Below are positions 18,077 through 26,705 of a stretch of 64,000 bases of DNA, in pieces. The stretch covers positions 868,001 through 932,000 of the forward strand of contig NZ_BNGS01000001.1 in NCBI RefSeq assembly GCF_014905555.1, in the 5' to 3' direction. Source of the stretch: Streptomyces sp. Y2F8-2 (GTDB lineage: Bacteria; Actinomycetota; Actinomycetes; Streptomycetales; Streptomycetaceae). How positions within the stretch are numbered: the stretch's first letter is position 1; each line of letters opens with the position of its first letter. The notes beneath the pieces are model-generated. The model searched no databases. It was not told where the DNA came from and saw nothing but the letters and a program-made list of their open reading frames with translations. Made by a program: the position numbers and the translations under genes.

Positions 18077-18487
18077 ATGTTCAAGAAGGCGATGGCCGCG
18101 GCAGCGGTCGCGGCTTCCGTGGTGGGTGTCTCGGCGGCGGCCGCTCCGCAGGCGCTGGCGCTCGGCGACGACACCGGGACCACGTCCACCAACTCGAACA
18201 CCATCTCGGAGTCGTTCGGCAACGCGGCGACCTCGGGCGCCATGAGCCCGCAGATGTCCCTGGTGCAGGGCTCACTGAACAAGCTCTGCCTCGGTGTGCC
18301 GGCCAAGGCCAACGCCGGTTCACTCGTCGGCCTGGTGCCGGTCGCCGTGCAGGACGTCCCGGTCCTGTCGGCTCCGCAGAACCAGCAGTGCACCGAGAAC
18401 TCCACCCAGACCAAGGGCGACGAGCCGCTGTCGCACATCGTGGACGACGTTCCGGTCCTGTCCGCGAACGGAACCGGCAACAGCTGA
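18077..18487 (+). CDS. Rodlin, divergent partner
   Basis: A 136-residue rodlin paralogue of its divergent neighbour and of exactly equal length. The signal peptide is [20 protein letters not shown] to about PQALA. The mature part reads [79 protein letters not shown]. Both cysteines are kept. The ATG at 18077 follows AAAGGA. The two genes share a 251-bp divergent promoter region (17826-18076). Having two rodlins fits the model in which both are needed for rodlet formation. A chaplin gene follows downstream on the same strand. Confidence 0.93.
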   Translation: MFKKAMAAAAVAASVVGVSAAAAPQALALGDDTGTTSTNSNTISESFGNAATSGAMSPQMSLVQGSLNKLCLGVPAKANAGSLVGLVPVAVQDVPVLSAPQNQQCTENSTQTKGDEPLSHIVDDVPVLSANGTGNS

Positions 18488-18506
18488 CCGTCTTCGCGCA
18501 CCGGTC

Positions 18507-18536
18507 GGCCGCCCGCTTTCGCATCTTCGGGCGGCC
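18507..18536 (+). terminator. Hairpin after the plus-strand rodlin
   Basis: Arms 18507-18515 (GGCCGCCCG) and 18528-18536 pair perfectly over 9 bp with a 12-nt loop, 20 bp past the rodlin stop. Probable terminator without a T run. Confidence 0.55.
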
Positions 18537-18806
18537 CGGACGCGGGCGGTCGTCGGCACATTCTCCTTTTCCCGGCCTCCTCCCGAATGGCTTTCGATCG
18601 CACGAAGCCACGCCGACGGCTCGCCCCGCCTTTCGTGTGTATTCACGATCGGCGTTCGGGTGAATTGCGCGGCGGCCCGCGCCAGGGAGTTGCTTCGGCC
18701 GTCCATTCCTCGTTTCACAGATGCAGGTCGTGCGGCGAGCCGTTTCAAGCCGTGCTCGCTCGGTCTCGGCCGTCACAGGGGCACGACCGCACAGAAGGGA
18801 AACTCC
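18537..18806 (+). promoter_or_regulatory. Upstream region of the second short chaplin
   Basis: Together with the terminator hairpin before it, this makes up the 319-bp gap between rodlin and chaplin. The sequence is somewhat richer in A and T around 18600-18730 than its surroundings, as expected of a developmentally controlled promoter region. No sigma-factor consensus could be fixed by eye. The chaplin's ribosome site AGAAGGGAA is at about 18793-18801. Confidence 0.35.
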
Positions 18807-19040
18807 GTGAAGCACAAGAAGAGCGCCGCCGTCGTGGCCGGCGCCATCATGGCTCTGGGAATGGCCGCGCCGGCCATGGCGGACTCCGGAGCCGACGCGT
18901 CCGCAAGCAACTCCCCGGGTGTCCTGTCCGGGAACGTCATCCAGGTTCCCGTGCACGTGCCCGTCAACGTCTGCGGCAACAGCCTCAACATCATCGCGCT
19001 GCTGAACCCCACAGCCGGCAACGCGTGCTCCAACACCTGA
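18807..19040 (+). CDS. Short chaplin
   Basis: A 77-residue chaplin precursor starting at GTG (18807) after AGAAGGGAA. The signal peptide is MKHKKSAAVVAGAIMALGMA with cleavage near APAMADSGA. The mature part is one chaplin domain: SPGVLSGNVIQVPVHVPVNV, CGNSLNIIALLNPTAGNAC, SNT, with both cysteines present. It is very similar to the short chaplin at 6398-6637. As a secreted amyloid-forming monomer it would coat aerial hyphae with the neighbouring rodlins. A larger, wall-anchored chaplin-like gene follows 136 bp downstream, separated by a palindrome. Confidence 0.92.
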   Translation: MKHKKSAAVVAGAIMALGMAAPAMADSGADASASNSPGVLSGNVIQVPVHVPVNVCGNSLNIIALLNPTAGNACSNT

Positions 19041-19082
19041 CGCCATGGCCGCGCGCGGCTGAGGTCGTCGCACACCAGCCGT

Positions 19083-19101
19083 CCGGCTGTGTCACAGCCG
19101 G
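19083..19101. promoter_or_regulatory. 19-bp perfect palindrome between chaplin genes
   Basis: CCGGCTGTG-T-CACAGCCGG is a perfect inverted repeat with 9-bp arms around a single base. It lies 43 bp after one chaplin stop and 76 bp before the next start. The same half-site recurs with 12-bp spacing at 20036-20065. As RNA it could fold with a 7-bp stem; as DNA it suits a dimeric regulator. Confidence 0.5.
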
Positions 19102-19176
19102 CCTTGGACTGCTCTTCTCGGTTCCAGGGCCGGCTTTACCACTTCTCCCACCTCTACCAGCAGGAAGACAACGAGA

Positions 19177-19854
19177 TTGCGACAGACCCTGAGCAGGGGA
19201 ATGGTCGCGGCGGCCGCCGCGACGGGCATTCTGTCCCTGTGCGGCAGCCCGGTGTTCGCCGACTCGACCGCCGACGGCTCGACGTCCGGATCACCGGGCC
19301 TCGCGTCCGGCAACACCGTCCAGGCCCCCGTGAACGTCCCCGTCAATGTCTGCGGCAACACGGTCAACGTGATCGCCGTGCTGAACCCGGCGTTCGGCAA
19401 CGCCTGTGCCAACGGCCGGGGCGCCATGGCATCCCCTGCACCCGTGACCCCCGCCCCCACACCGACCGTCCCGGTGCAGACGCCACCGCGCGGCAACGGT
19501 TCCGGCACCCCGAGCACCCCGCCCGGGTCCGGCACCCCGAGCACCCCGCCCGGGTCCGGCACCTCGAGCACCCCGCCCGGGTCCGGCACCACGAACCCTC
19601 CGGGTTCCGGGGCGACGCCCCAGACGCCGGGCACCGGGACGACCCCGCCGACAGGAACGCTGCCGCCCCAGGCAGGTGTCCCGCAGACGGACATCCCGCG
19701 GGCCGGCGTGCAGCCCGTGGCGGCCTCGCACACCCTGCCCGCCCTGGCGGAGACCGGCAGTGAGGGCCTCCTCGCGGCCTCGGCCGTCAGCGTCGCCATG
19801 CTGACCGGCGGGCTCATCCTGTACCGACGGGGGCGGGTCACCTCCCGCCGGTAG
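19177..19854 (+). CDS. Wall-anchored chaplin-like protein with one chaplin domain and LAETG sorting signal
   Basis: A 225-residue precursor. The TTG at 19177 gives MRQTLSRGMVAAAAATGILS, the usual start of large chaplins. After the signal peptide comes one chaplin domain (residues ~38-85): SPGLASGNTVQAPVNVPVNV, CGNTVNVIAVLNPAFGNAC. Then a ~90-residue Pro/Gly/Thr/Ser linker with GSGTPSTPP repeats, and a C-terminal sorting region LPALAETG, a hydrophobic helix (GLLAASAVSVAMLTGGLILY) and RRGRVTSRR. LAXTG is the motif of class E sortases, which anchor long chaplins to peptidoglycan. Classical long chaplins carry two chaplin domains, so the single domain with a repeat stalk is unusual. Confidence 0.87.
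   Translation: MRQTLSRGMVAAAAATGILSLCGSPVFADSTADGSTSGSPGLASGNTVQAPVNVPVNVCGNTVNVIAVLNPAFGNACANGRGAMASPAPVTPAPTPTVPVQTPPRGNGSGTPSTPPGSGTPSTPPGSGTSSTPPGSGTTNPPGSGATPQTPGTGTTPPTGTLPPQAGVPQTDIPRAGVQPVAASHTLPALAETGSEGLLAASAVSVAMLTGGLILYRRGRVTSRR
19504..19584 (+). repeat. 27-bp tandem repeat in the chaplin stalk
   Basis: Three consecutive 27-bp units at 19504-19530, 19531-19557 and 19558-19584 differ by one base in the third. A degenerate partial unit follows. Each encodes GTPSTPPGS, so copy-number change would alter stalk length in 9-residue steps without breaking the frame. Confidence 0.9.
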
Positions 19855-20198
19855 CGCGCCGGGTGCCGTGCGTCCCGCGTCCGGCACCCGTGCCGTCGTT
19901 CAGGCGTCACTCCCTCAGTTCACCGCCCAGGGGCGGCGTCCACTCCGGGCGCCGCCCCTGGGCCGTTCAGCCGAGGGGCACTGGCGCCCGATGCGCCACC
20001 CGTGTCACAAAGAACTCCCTCCGGTCACGCATGTCCCGGCTGTGCGGGCCTTCTGTCACAGCCGGTTCACAGGCCCTTTCCCGTGCGCGTCGCGGGTCGT
20101 TGACCCGGCACAGGCTTTGTGATCGCCAGCGCGGGCCCGGCTCCCCCGACGACCTCCCCCCGGTCGCCGCCGTGGCGTGCGCGAGGAGGTGCTTGAAG
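19855..20198. other. Intergenic region with an inverted repeat
   Basis: A 344-bp gap between the wall-anchored chaplin and a small HTH gene. At 20036-20044 and 20057-20065 it contains CCGGCTGTG and CACAGCCGG separated by 12 bp, the same half-sites as the palindrome at 19083-19101. A smaller GTGTCACAA word is at about 20002-20010. No gene is seen. The HTH gene's ribosome site GAGGAGG ends the region. Confidence 0.5.
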
Positions 20199-20399
20199 AT
20201 GACGGACCGTCGCCTCTGGTCCTACAAGGAGATCGCCGCCCACATCCGCGTGCAGCCGGACACCGTCAGGTCCTATCGCAAGCACGGGCTGCTTCCCCCA
20301 CCGGACCATGTGGAGGGCGGAAAGCCCTACTGGTACGCCGACACCGTCCGGGCCTGGGTGGCCTCCCGCCCGGGCAACCGCGGCCGCGGAGAGCCCTGA
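20199..20399 (+). CDS. Small MerR-type helix-turn-helix protein
   Basis: A 66-residue protein that is little more than a winged HTH of MerR/excisionase type: LWSYKEIAAHIRVQPDTVRS holds the helix-turn-helix and YRKHGLLPPPDHVEGGKPYW the wing, followed by a short basic tail (VASRPGNRGRGEP). The ATG at 20199 follows a strong GAGGAGG site. There is no effector domain, so it is either a DNA-bending accessory factor or a small regulator. It is divergent from no gene and stands alone between the chaplin cluster and an alcohol dehydrogenase on the opposite strand. Its target is unknown; the inverted repeat upstream is a candidate autoregulatory site. Confidence 0.75.
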   Translation: MTDRRLWSYKEIAAHIRVQPDTVRSYRKHGLLPPPDHVEGGKPYWYADTVRAWVASRPGNRGRGEP

Positions 20400-20478
20400 C
20401 GGCCTCCCCCGGTGCCTGCGAGTGGCCCGTCCCGGTCGGGGCGGGCCACTCGGCTCTCGCCGCCGGTGGCCGGCCGGC

Positions 20479-21522
20479 TCAGCGCCACGGCTCGACGACC
20501 GTCACTCCCTGCCCCGGTGCCGTACCCATGGCCGCCAGTGCCTCGGGGGACGCGGCCAGCGGGATGGCCGACGTGACCAGGAGGTCGGGGCGCACGGCGC
20601 CGGACCGGACCAGCTCCAGCATCGCCGGATACGTGTGGGCCGCCATGCCGTGACTGCCGAGGATCTCCAGTTCCAGGGCGATCACCCGCGACATGGGGAC
20701 GGGGGTGGTGCCGTCGGAGGAGGGCAGCAGGCCGACCTGGACGTGGCGTCCGCGGCGGCGCAGTCCGTTCACCGACGCGGCGCACGTCGCCGGCGAGCCG
20801 AGCGCGTCGAGGGAGACGTGGGCGCCGCCGCCGGTCAGGGCGCGGACCGCTTCGGCCGTGTCGTCGGTGCCCGTCGCGTTCACACACTCCGCCGCGCCGA
20901 ACTTCCGTGCCAGCTCGAGGGCCTGGGGCGACAGGTCCACGGCCACGACCCGCGTCCCCGCGGCCGCCGCGATCATCACCGCCGACAGCCCGACACCCCC
21001 GCAGCCGTGCACGGCGACCCACTCCCCCGCGGCAGGCCGCCCCTGCTGGACGACCGCCCGGAACGCCGTGGCGAACCGGCACCCGAGCGCCGCCGCCGTC
21101 CGGAACGACATCTCCTCCGGCACCGCGACCAGGTTCACGTCCGCGTGCTCCAGCGCCACGTACTGTGCGAAGGACCCCCAGTGCGTGAACCCGGGCTGGG
21201 TCTGCCGCTCGCACACCTGCTGGTCGCCCGCCGCACAGGACGGACAGCTGCCACAGGCGCAGACGAACGGCACCGTGACCCGGTCGCCGGGCCGCCAGCG
21301 CCTCACCCCGGGGCCGACCGCCTCGACCACACCGGCGAGTTCATGGCCGGGCACGTGCGGGAGCGTGACGTCCGGGTCGTGCCCCATCCAGCCGTGCCAG
21401 TCGCTGCGGCACAGCCCCGTCGCCTCGACCCGCACCACGGCCCCGTGCTCTGACGGTTCCGGGTCCGCCACCTCGCGCACCTCGGCCCGCTCCCCGTACC
21501 GCTCGAACACCACCGCACGCAT
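20479..21522 (-). CDS. Zinc-dependent alcohol dehydrogenase
   Basis: Medium-chain dehydrogenase of 347 residues that oxidises an alcohol or reduces an aldehyde with NAD(P). The catalytic zinc ligands fall in [14 protein letters not shown] (Cys) and [18 protein letters not shown] (the GHE signature). The structural zinc site is [17 protein letters not shown] with four cysteines. The Rossmann motif is [20 protein letters not shown]. The ATG at 21522 is the natural start ([20 protein letters not shown]). Substrate cannot be inferred. The 5' end faces the copper operon but the CsoR-type site lies about 180 bp away and nearer to copZ. Confidence 0.88.
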   Translation of the reverse strand: MRAVVFERYGERAEVREVADPEPSEHGAVVRVEATGLCRSDWHGWMGHDPDVTLPHVPGHELAGVVEAVGPGVRRWRPGDRVTVPFVCACGSCPSCAAGDQQVCERQTQPGFTHWGSFAQYVALEHADVNLVAVPEEMSFRTAAALGCRFATAFRAVVQQGRPAAGEWVAVHGCGGVGLSAVMIAAAAGTRVVAVDLSPQALELARKFGAAECVNATGTDDTAEAVRALTGGGAHVSLDALGSPATCAASVNGLRRRGRHVQVGLLPSSDGTTPVPMSRVIALELEILGSHGMAAHTYPAMLELVRSGAVRPDLLVTSAIPLAASPEALAAMGTAPGQGVTVVEPWR

Positions 21523-21697
21523 ACGACCGACCCTCCGCCATGTCCGCGATCCCTGCCCCGGATCGTCTCCTGTCGAACGCTAGTGCCCCGCCCGTGCCCC
21601 GTGCCCCGGGCCTCCTCCGCGTCCGCGAGATGCGACCCGCCGACGGCGGCCGAACGGAACGCGCCCCGCCGATGCGCCCCCACCTCCCCTCGTCGGG

Positions 21698-21712
21698 TAC
21701 CCCCAGGGGGTA
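21698..21712 (+). promoter_or_regulatory. CsoR-type copper operator
   Basis: TACCCCCAGGGGGTA is the consensus pseudo-palindrome bound by the Cu(I)-responsive repressor CsoR in actinobacteria, and is followed by TATAGTGT, which can serve as the -10 region. It lies 48 bp before copZ. Copper binding to CsoR would release repression of copZ-copA. csoR itself is not in the window. Confidence 0.9.
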
Positions 21713-21759
21713 TAGTGTGATTCTCGTAAGCCACACACGCCTCCCTGAGGAGTAATGCC

Positions 21760-21999
21760 ATGACCGCGCAGACCGACACCCCGGGTTCCGTGACGACCGT
21801 CTACAAGGTGAGCGGGATGAGCTGCGGGCACTGTGAAGGCTCCGTCTCCGGCGAGATCTCCGGCATCGACGGCGTCACCTCGGTCACCGCCGTCGCGTCC
21901 ACCGGCGAGGTGACGGTCGTCTCCGCCGTCCCCCTCGACGACGAGGCGGTGCGCGCCGCGGTCGACGAGGCGGGCTTCGAGCTCGTCGGCAAGGCCTGA
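21760..21999 (+). CDS. copZ: Copper chaperone, heavy-metal-associated domain
   Basis: A 79-residue cytoplasmic metallochaperone that hands Cu(I) to the export ATPase. It is a single HMA domain with the metal site KVSGMSCGHCEGSVSGEISG (GMSCGHC) near residue 20, then VTSVTAVASTGEVTVVSAVP and a C-terminal EAGFELVGKA typical of the ferredoxin-like fold. The ATG at 21760 follows GAGGAG. The upstream CsoR-type operator and the downstream copA indicate copper-induced co-expression. Confidence 0.93.
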   Translation: MTAQTDTPGSVTTVYKVSGMSCGHCEGSVSGEISGIDGVTSVTAVASTGEVTVVSAVPLDDEAVRAAVDEAGFELVGKA

Positions 22000-22085
22000 A
22001 CCACCGGCATCGCCCACCGCACCGAGCCGTACCGACCAGCTGATACTGGCTCCGCACGGCCCGGTCCGTTGTCTGGAGTCCGGAC

Positions 22086-24350
22086 ATGACCAGCACCACA
22101 GCACCAGCCCCGATAAACGACACGACCGCGCGTTCCGAGGTCGAGCTCACGATCGGCGGCATGACCTGCGCCTCCTGCGCGGCCCGTGTCGAGAAGAAGC
22201 TCAACCGGATGGACGGCGTCACCGCCACGGTCAACTTCGCGACGGAGAAGGCGAAGATCTCCTACCCGGAGGGGATCGAGGTCGCCGATCTGATCGCCAC
22301 GGTGGTGAAGACCGGCTACTCCGCCGAGGAACCCCCGCCGCCGCAGCCGGAACGGCCCGCCGGGACCGAGGAGCCCTCGGGGCTCGAAGAAGACCCGGAG
22401 CTCGCCTCTCTCCGCCGGCGCCTGACCGTCTCCGCGCTGCTCGCCCTGCCCGTCGTGCTGCTCGCGATGGTTCCGGCCCTTCAGTTCGACAACTGGCAGT
22501 GGCTCTCGCTCACCCTCGCCGCACCCGTCGTCGTATGGGGCGGTCTGCCGTTCCACAAGGCGGCGTTCACCAATGCCCGGCACGGCGCGGCCACCATGGA
22601 CACGCTCGTCTCGGTCGGCACGCTCGCCGCCTTCGGCTGGTCGCTGTGGGCGCTGTTCTGGGGGCACGCGGGCATGCCGGGCATGCGCCACGGCTTCGAG
22701 CTCACCGTCTCCCGTACCGACGGGGCGTCCACGATCTACCTCGAGGTGGCCGCCGGTGTCGTCGCGTTCATCCTGCTCGGACGCTACCTGGAGGCCCGCT
22801 CCAAGCGGCGCGCGGGCGCGGCCCTGAAGGCGCTGCTCGAACTGGGCGCGAAGGACGTTTCCGTGCTGCGGGAGGGACGTGAGGTACGCGTTCCGGTGGC
22901 GCGGCTGGCCGTCGGCGACCGGTTCGTGGTCCGGCCCGGGGAGAAGATCGCCACCGACGGGACCGTCGTGGAGGGCGCCTCCGCGGTCGACGCGTCCATG
23001 CTCACCGGCGAGTCGGTGCCGGTCGATGTGGCGGTGGGCGATTCCGTGACAGGCGCGACCGTGAACGTCGGCGGCCGCCTGGTGGTCGAGGCGACCCGGG
23101 TCGGCGCGGACACCCAGCTCGCGCGGATGGCGCGGCTCGTGGAGGACGCGCAGAACGGCAAGGCGGAGGTGCAGCGCCTCGCCGACCGCATCTCCGGGAT
23201 CTTCGTGCCCGTGGTGCTGCTGATCGCCCTCGGCACCTTCGGGGTGTGGCTCGGCGTCACCGGGGACACCGTCGCCGCCTTCACCGCGGCGGTCGCGGTG
23301 CTGATCATCGCCTGCCCGTGCGCACTGGGCCTCGCCACCCCGACCGCCCTGATGGTCGGCACGGGCCGCGGCGCCCAGCTCGGCATCCTGATCAAGGGTC
23401 CGGAGGTGCTGGAGTCCACACGGCGGGTCGACACCGTGGTCCTGGACAAGACCGGAACGGTGACCACCGGCCGGATGACGCTCCAGGAGGTGTACGCCGC
23501 CGAGGACAGCGACGAGAAGGAGGTTCTGCGGCTCGCAGGGGCCCTGGAACACGCCTCCGAGCACCCGATCGCCCGGGCGGTCGCGGAAGGCGCTCAGGAG
23601 CGCCTCGGCGACCTTCCGGCGCCGGAGCACTTCGAGAACGTGCCCGGACTCGGCGTGCGCGGCCGCGTCGAGGGACACGAGGTCACGGTGGGCCGCTTCC
23701 CCGGCGCGCTCCCGGAGCCGCTGGCCGGCGCCAAGGCCGGGGCCGAGACGCAGGGACGTACGGCCGTGGTGGTCGTCCGGGACGGGGTGGCACTGGGTGT
23801 CGTCACCGTGGCCGACGCGGTCAAGGAGACCAGCGCCGAAGCCGTACGGGACCTGCGCGCGCTGGGGCTGCGGCCGGTGCTGCTGACCGGGGACAACCGG
23901 GCGGTGGCCGAGGCGGTGGCGCGGGCCGTCGGCATCGACGGCGCGGACGTGATCGCCGAGGTGCTGCCCGAGGACAAGGTCGACGTCGTCCGGCGGCTCC
24001 AGGGCGAGGGGCGGACCGTCGCCATGGTCGGCGACGGCGTCAACGACGCGGCCGCCCTCGCCACCGCCGATCTGGGCCTGGCCATGGGCACCGGGACGGA
24101 CGCGGCGATCGAGGCGAGCGATCTGACGCTGGTGCGCGGGGACCTGCGGGTGGCCGCGGACGCGATCCGGTTGTCACGGCGCACGCTCGCCACGATCAAG
24201 GGGAACCTGGCGTGGGCCTTCGGGTACAACGTGGCCGCCCTGCCGCTGGCCGCGGCGGGCTTCCTCAACCCGATGATCGCGGGTGCGGCCATGGCCTTCT
24301 CGTCGGTGTTCGTGGTCACGAACAGCCTGCGGCTGCGGGCGTTCTCGTGA
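22086..24350 (+). CDS. copA: Copper-exporting P1B-type ATPase
   Basis: Membrane ATPase of 754 residues that exports Cu(I). In order: an N-terminal HMA domain with [20 protein letters not shown], a charged linker, transmembrane helices MA/MB and 1-6, the actuator domain with [15 protein letters not shown], the metal-translocating CPC motif in [20 protein letters not shown], the phosphorylation site [12 protein letters not shown], the ATP-binding domain with [12 protein letters not shown] (HP dipeptide) and the hinge [20 protein letters not shown]. All catalytic motifs are intact. The ATG at 22086 gives [12 protein letters not shown]. It is 86 bp after copZ and shares its copper-controlled promoter. 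A long non-coding stretch follows. Confidence 0.95.
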   Translation: MTSTTAPAPINDTTARSEVELTIGGMTCASCAARVEKKLNRMDGVTATVNFATEKAKISYPEGIEVADLIATVVKTGYSAEEPPPPQPERPAGTEEPSGLEEDPELASLRRRLTVSALLALPVVLLAMVPALQFDNWQWLSLTLAAPVVVWGGLPFHKAAFTNARHGAATMDTLVSVGTLAAFGWSLWALFWGHAGMPGMRHGFELTVSRTDGASTIYLEVAAGVVAFILLGRYLEARSKRRAGAALKALLELGAKDVSVLREGREVRVPVARLAVGDRFVVRPGEKIATDGTVVEGASAVDASMLTGESVPVDVAVGDSVTGATVNVGGRLVVEATRVGADTQLARMARLVEDAQNGKAEVQRLADRISGIFVPVVLLIALGTFGVWLGVTGDTVAAFTAAVAVLIIACPCALGLATPTALMVGTGRGAQLGILIKGPEVLESTRRVDTVVLDKTGTVTTGRMTLQEVYAAEDSDEKEVLRLAGALEHASEHPIARAVAEGAQERLGDLPAPEHFENVPGLGVRGRVEGHEVTVGRFPGALPEPLAGAKAGAETQGRTAVVVVRDGVALGVVTVADAVKETSAEAVRDLRALGLRPVLLTGDNRAVAEAVARAVGIDGADVIAEVLPEDKVDVVRRLQGEGRTVAMVGDGVNDAAALATADLGLAMGTGTDAAIEASDLTLVRGDLRVAADAIRLSRRTLATIKGNLAWAFGYNVAALPLAAAGFLNPMIAGAAMAFSSVFVVTNSLRLRAFS

Positions 24351-24442
24351 GGGGACCGCGGGGACACCGGCCTCGGCGCGCGGTTCCCGGGACGGGGCGG
24401 TAAGAGTCCCTCTAGAGTCGGAAGCGAGCCTCACATAAGCTC

Positions 24443-24526
24443 TTCACAAGGCCCGCGCATCATCCTTACGCTGGGGCCTCGATCAACGTGTCGAGGCTCT
24501 TGCGCATCTTCAGGAGGTGCGCAAGA
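24443..24526 (+). ncRNA. Candidate small RNA or structured leader: promoter plus two tandem hairpins
   Basis: TTCACA (24443-24448), an 18-bp spacer and TACGCT (24467-24472) make a plausible vegetative promoter. Right at the expected start are two adjacent perfect hairpins: 24476-24482 with 24491-24497 (7 bp, 8-nt loop), and 24498-24506 with 24518-24526 (9 bp, 11-nt loop). The second loop displays AGGAGG, a perfect Shine-Dalgarno sequence, yet no start codon follows at a usable distance. There is no T run after it. This could be the 5' part of a small RNA in the copA-citA gap or the leader of a short reading frame. Expression is not shown by the sequence. Confidence 0.35.
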
Positions 24527-24913
24527 GACACAGATCACAGTGACGTGAACGTAACCAGCGGAAGGGTTCGTGGGTCTAAGTTGGCGATGTCGGAAGCGTC
24601 TTGGGGGGCGCGACTGACATCTGGGGATGTCTTGGGGGACGTCCCCGGGAAACTGCGTTGCCGGGGCACGTACACCGGGGAGCTTTGAGCGGCCCTCCCG
24701 TCCGTACGCGTCCCGGCAGACCGCACCGCAGTGGTATGCCGAGTTCTGCTCGTTTTGCTCACAGCGATTCAGGCGCTGTCCCGCAGGCGCCCGGCCGGAT
24801 CCCGTGGGGGGAATCCGCACCGGGACATGGGAAGGCGCCCTGGTCGTCGGCCCGTGGGGGGACCGGCGCCGGGGCGCCTTCTGCTTTTCCGGCTCATGTG
24901 CGCGGAGCGCGCG

Positions 24914-24944
24914 GCGTACGCCGTTCTACGAAGACGGCGTACGC
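24914..24944 (-). terminator. Hairpin downstream of citA
   Basis: GCGTACGCCGT (24914-24924) and its exact complement (24934-24944) form an 11-bp stem with a 9-nt loop. It lies about 220 bp beyond the citA stop and beyond the duplicated citA tail, so it may be the original citA terminator, or may end a transcript running rightward from 24479. No T run. Confidence 0.5.
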
Positions 24945-24978
24945 CATGGGTACGTACGACAGCTACGCGGCAGCGCCG

Positions 24979-25025
24979 CTCAGCGCTCCTCGACCGGGAC
25001 GAAGTCGCGCTCGACCACACCGGTG
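24979..25025 (-). repeat. Perfect 47-bp copy of the citA 3' end
   Basis: Bases 24979-25025 are identical to 25162-25208, which is the last 44 bases of citA (stop codon included) plus three beyond it. The copies are direct repeats 183 bp apart. On the minus strand this copy would encode TGVVERDFVPVEER and stop. It is a leftover of a tandem duplication or of recombination around the gene end, not a gene. Between the copies lies a dispersed GC-rich hairpin repeat. Confidence 0.95.
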
Positions 25026-25162
25026 ACCGTGCCGACCCGGGGGCAACCCCCGGACCCCCGGCCGACCCAGAAGCCCACGCCACCCCAAGCCGACACACCG
25101 ACCGGAGCCACCGAAACCGGCGGGCGGGGCACCAGACACCCGGCACCCCACACCGGCAGGTC

Positions 25163-26452
25163 TCAGCGCTCCTCGACCGGGACGAAGTCGCGCTCGACCA
25201 CACCGGTGTAGATCTGGCGCGGGCGGCCGATGCGGGAGCCCGGCTCCTTGATCATCTCGTGCCACTGGGCGATCCAGCCCGGCAGGCGGCCGAGGGCGAA
25301 CAGGACCGTGAACATCTCGGTCGGGAAGCCCATGGCGCGGTAGATCAGGCCGGTGTAGAAGTCCACGTTCGGGTAGAGCTTGCGCTCGACGAAGTAGTCG
25401 TCGGACAGCGCGTGCTCCTCCAGCTTGAGCGCGATGTCGAGGAGCTCGTCCTCCTTGCCCAGGGCGGAGAGGACGTCGTGCGCGGCGGCCTTGATGATCT
25501 TGGCGCGCGGGTCGAAGTTCTTGTAGACCCGGTGGCCGAAGCCCATCAGGCGGACGCCGTCCTCCTTGTTCTTCACCTTGCGGATGAAGGTGTCGACGTC
25601 GTTTCCGGAGTCGCGGATGCCCTCGAGCATCTCCAGGACGGACTGGTTGGCGCCACCGTGCAGCGGGCCCCAGAGCGCGTTGATGCCGGCCGAGATCGAG
25701 GCGAACATGTTCGCCTGCGAGGAGCCCACCAGGCGGACCGTGGAGGTCGAACAGTTCTGCTCGTGGTCGGCGTGCAGGATCAGCAGCTTGTCGAGCGCGG
25801 ACACGACGACCGGGTCCAGCTCGAACTCCTGCGCGGGGACCGAGAAGGTCATGCGCAGGAAGTTCTCGACGTAGCCGAGGTCGTTGCGCGGGTAGACGAA
25901 CGGGTGACCGATCGACTTCTTGTAGGCGTACGCCGCGATCGTCGGGAGCTTGGCGAGCAGGCGGATGGTGGAGAGGTTGCGCTGCTTCTCGTCGAACGGG
26001 TTGTGGCTGTCCTGGTAGAACGTGGACAGCGCGGAGACCACCGAGGACAGCATGGCCATCGGGTGGGCGTCGCGGGGGAAGCCCTTGTAGAAGTTCTTGA
26101 CGTCCTCGTGCAGCAGGGTGTGCTGCGTGATGTCGTTCTTGAAGGCGGAGAGCTCGTCGACCGTGGGCAGCTCGCCGTTGATCAGCAGGTAGGCGACCTC
26201 CAGGAAGGTGGAGCGCTCGGCCAGCTGCTCGATCGGGTAGCCGCGGTACCGGAGGATGCCCTCCTCGCCGTCGAGGTAGGTGATGGCGGATTTGTAGGCG
26301 GCGGTGTTGCCGTAGCCGCTGTCCAGGGTCACCAGACCGGTCTGGGCGCGGAGCTTCCCGATGTCGAAGCCCTTGTCACCGACGGTGCTGTCGACCACCG
26401 GGTAGGTGTACTCGTTGCCGTCGTACCGCAGTACTACAGAGTTGTCGCTCAC
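25163..26452 (-). CDS. citA: Citrate synthase
   Basis: Entry enzyme of the TCA cycle, condensing acetyl-CoA and oxaloacetate. The 429-residue protein is a hexameric-type (GltA-like) citrate synthase. Landmarks: SDNSVVLRYDGNEYTYPVVD start, LDGEEGILRYRGYPIEQLAE, the first catalytic His in LWGPLHGGANQSVLEMLE, the second in MGFGHRVYKNFDPRA, and the catalytic Asp near the VDFYTGLIYRAMGFPTEMFT segment. The GTG at 26452 is selected because it matches the family start (SDNS) and has GAGGGA just upstream; a GTG four codons earlier has none. It stands alone with a 253-bp upstream gap after recD2. The 3' end is duplicated downstream. Confidence 0.96.
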   Translation of the reverse strand: MSDNSVVLRYDGNEYTYPVVDSTVGDKGFDIGKLRAQTGLVTLDSGYGNTAAYKSAITYLDGEEGILRYRGYPIEQLAERSTFLEVAYLLINGELPTVDELSAFKNDITQHTLLHEDVKNFYKGFPRDAHPMAMLSSVVSALSTFYQDSHNPFDEKQRNLSTIRLLAKLPTIAAYAYKKSIGHPFVYPRNDLGYVENFLRMTFSVPAQEFELDPVVVSALDKLLILHADHEQNCSTSTVRLVGSSQANMFASISAGINALWGPLHGGANQSVLEMLEGIRDSGNDVDTFIRKVKNKEDGVRLMGFGHRVYKNFDPRAKIIKAAAHDVLSALGKEDELLDIALKLEEHALSDDYFVERKLYPNVDFYTGLIYRAMGFPTEMFTVLFALGRLPGWIAQWHEMIKEPGSRIGRPRQIYTGVVERDFVPVEER

Positions 26453-26705
26453 GTCTTCCCTCACCGACGTAGTGCCTCATCTTCGAGGTGCCCTGACTGT
26501 CTCTACCATCCCCCATTTGGCGCAGGAGAGTGCACTCGGGGTCGGCCGTTGGGCTCATCGGCGGCACTGAGTGCCGTCAACCTGCTCATCCTGCCCCCCT
26601 CCGACCCGTTCCGGAAGTGCTCTGTGACCTTCGCGACTCATTTGATCGATCATTTTTTTCGATGACCGGGGTGGGCGGTGGCGGGGTGCCGAGGACGGGA
26701 GGTGC

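Larger units (their letters stand above)
24527..25162. other. Remainder of the long copA-citA intergenic region
   Basis: The whole gap 24351-25162 is 812 bp, long for this genome. After the candidate RNA it contains several G-tract words (TTGGGGGG, TTGGGGGACGTCCCC) around 24600-24650, a perfect 11-bp hairpin at 24914-24944, a copy of the citA 3' end (24979-25025) and a GGGGGCAACCCCC hairpin repeat at 25039. Short reading frames on either strand have no family resemblance and no good ribosome sites, so I call none. Confidence 0.5.

Noticed and set aside
24431..24820. Minus-strand frame of 129 codons in the copA-citA gap
   Set aside because: No recognisable domain, no ribosome site, and it runs against the promoter-like signals of the region.
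25163..26464. Upstream GTG start for citA four codons earlier
   Set aside because: It lacks a ribosome site and would add residues not seen in the family; the GTG at 26452 has GAGGGA and the expected SDNS start.
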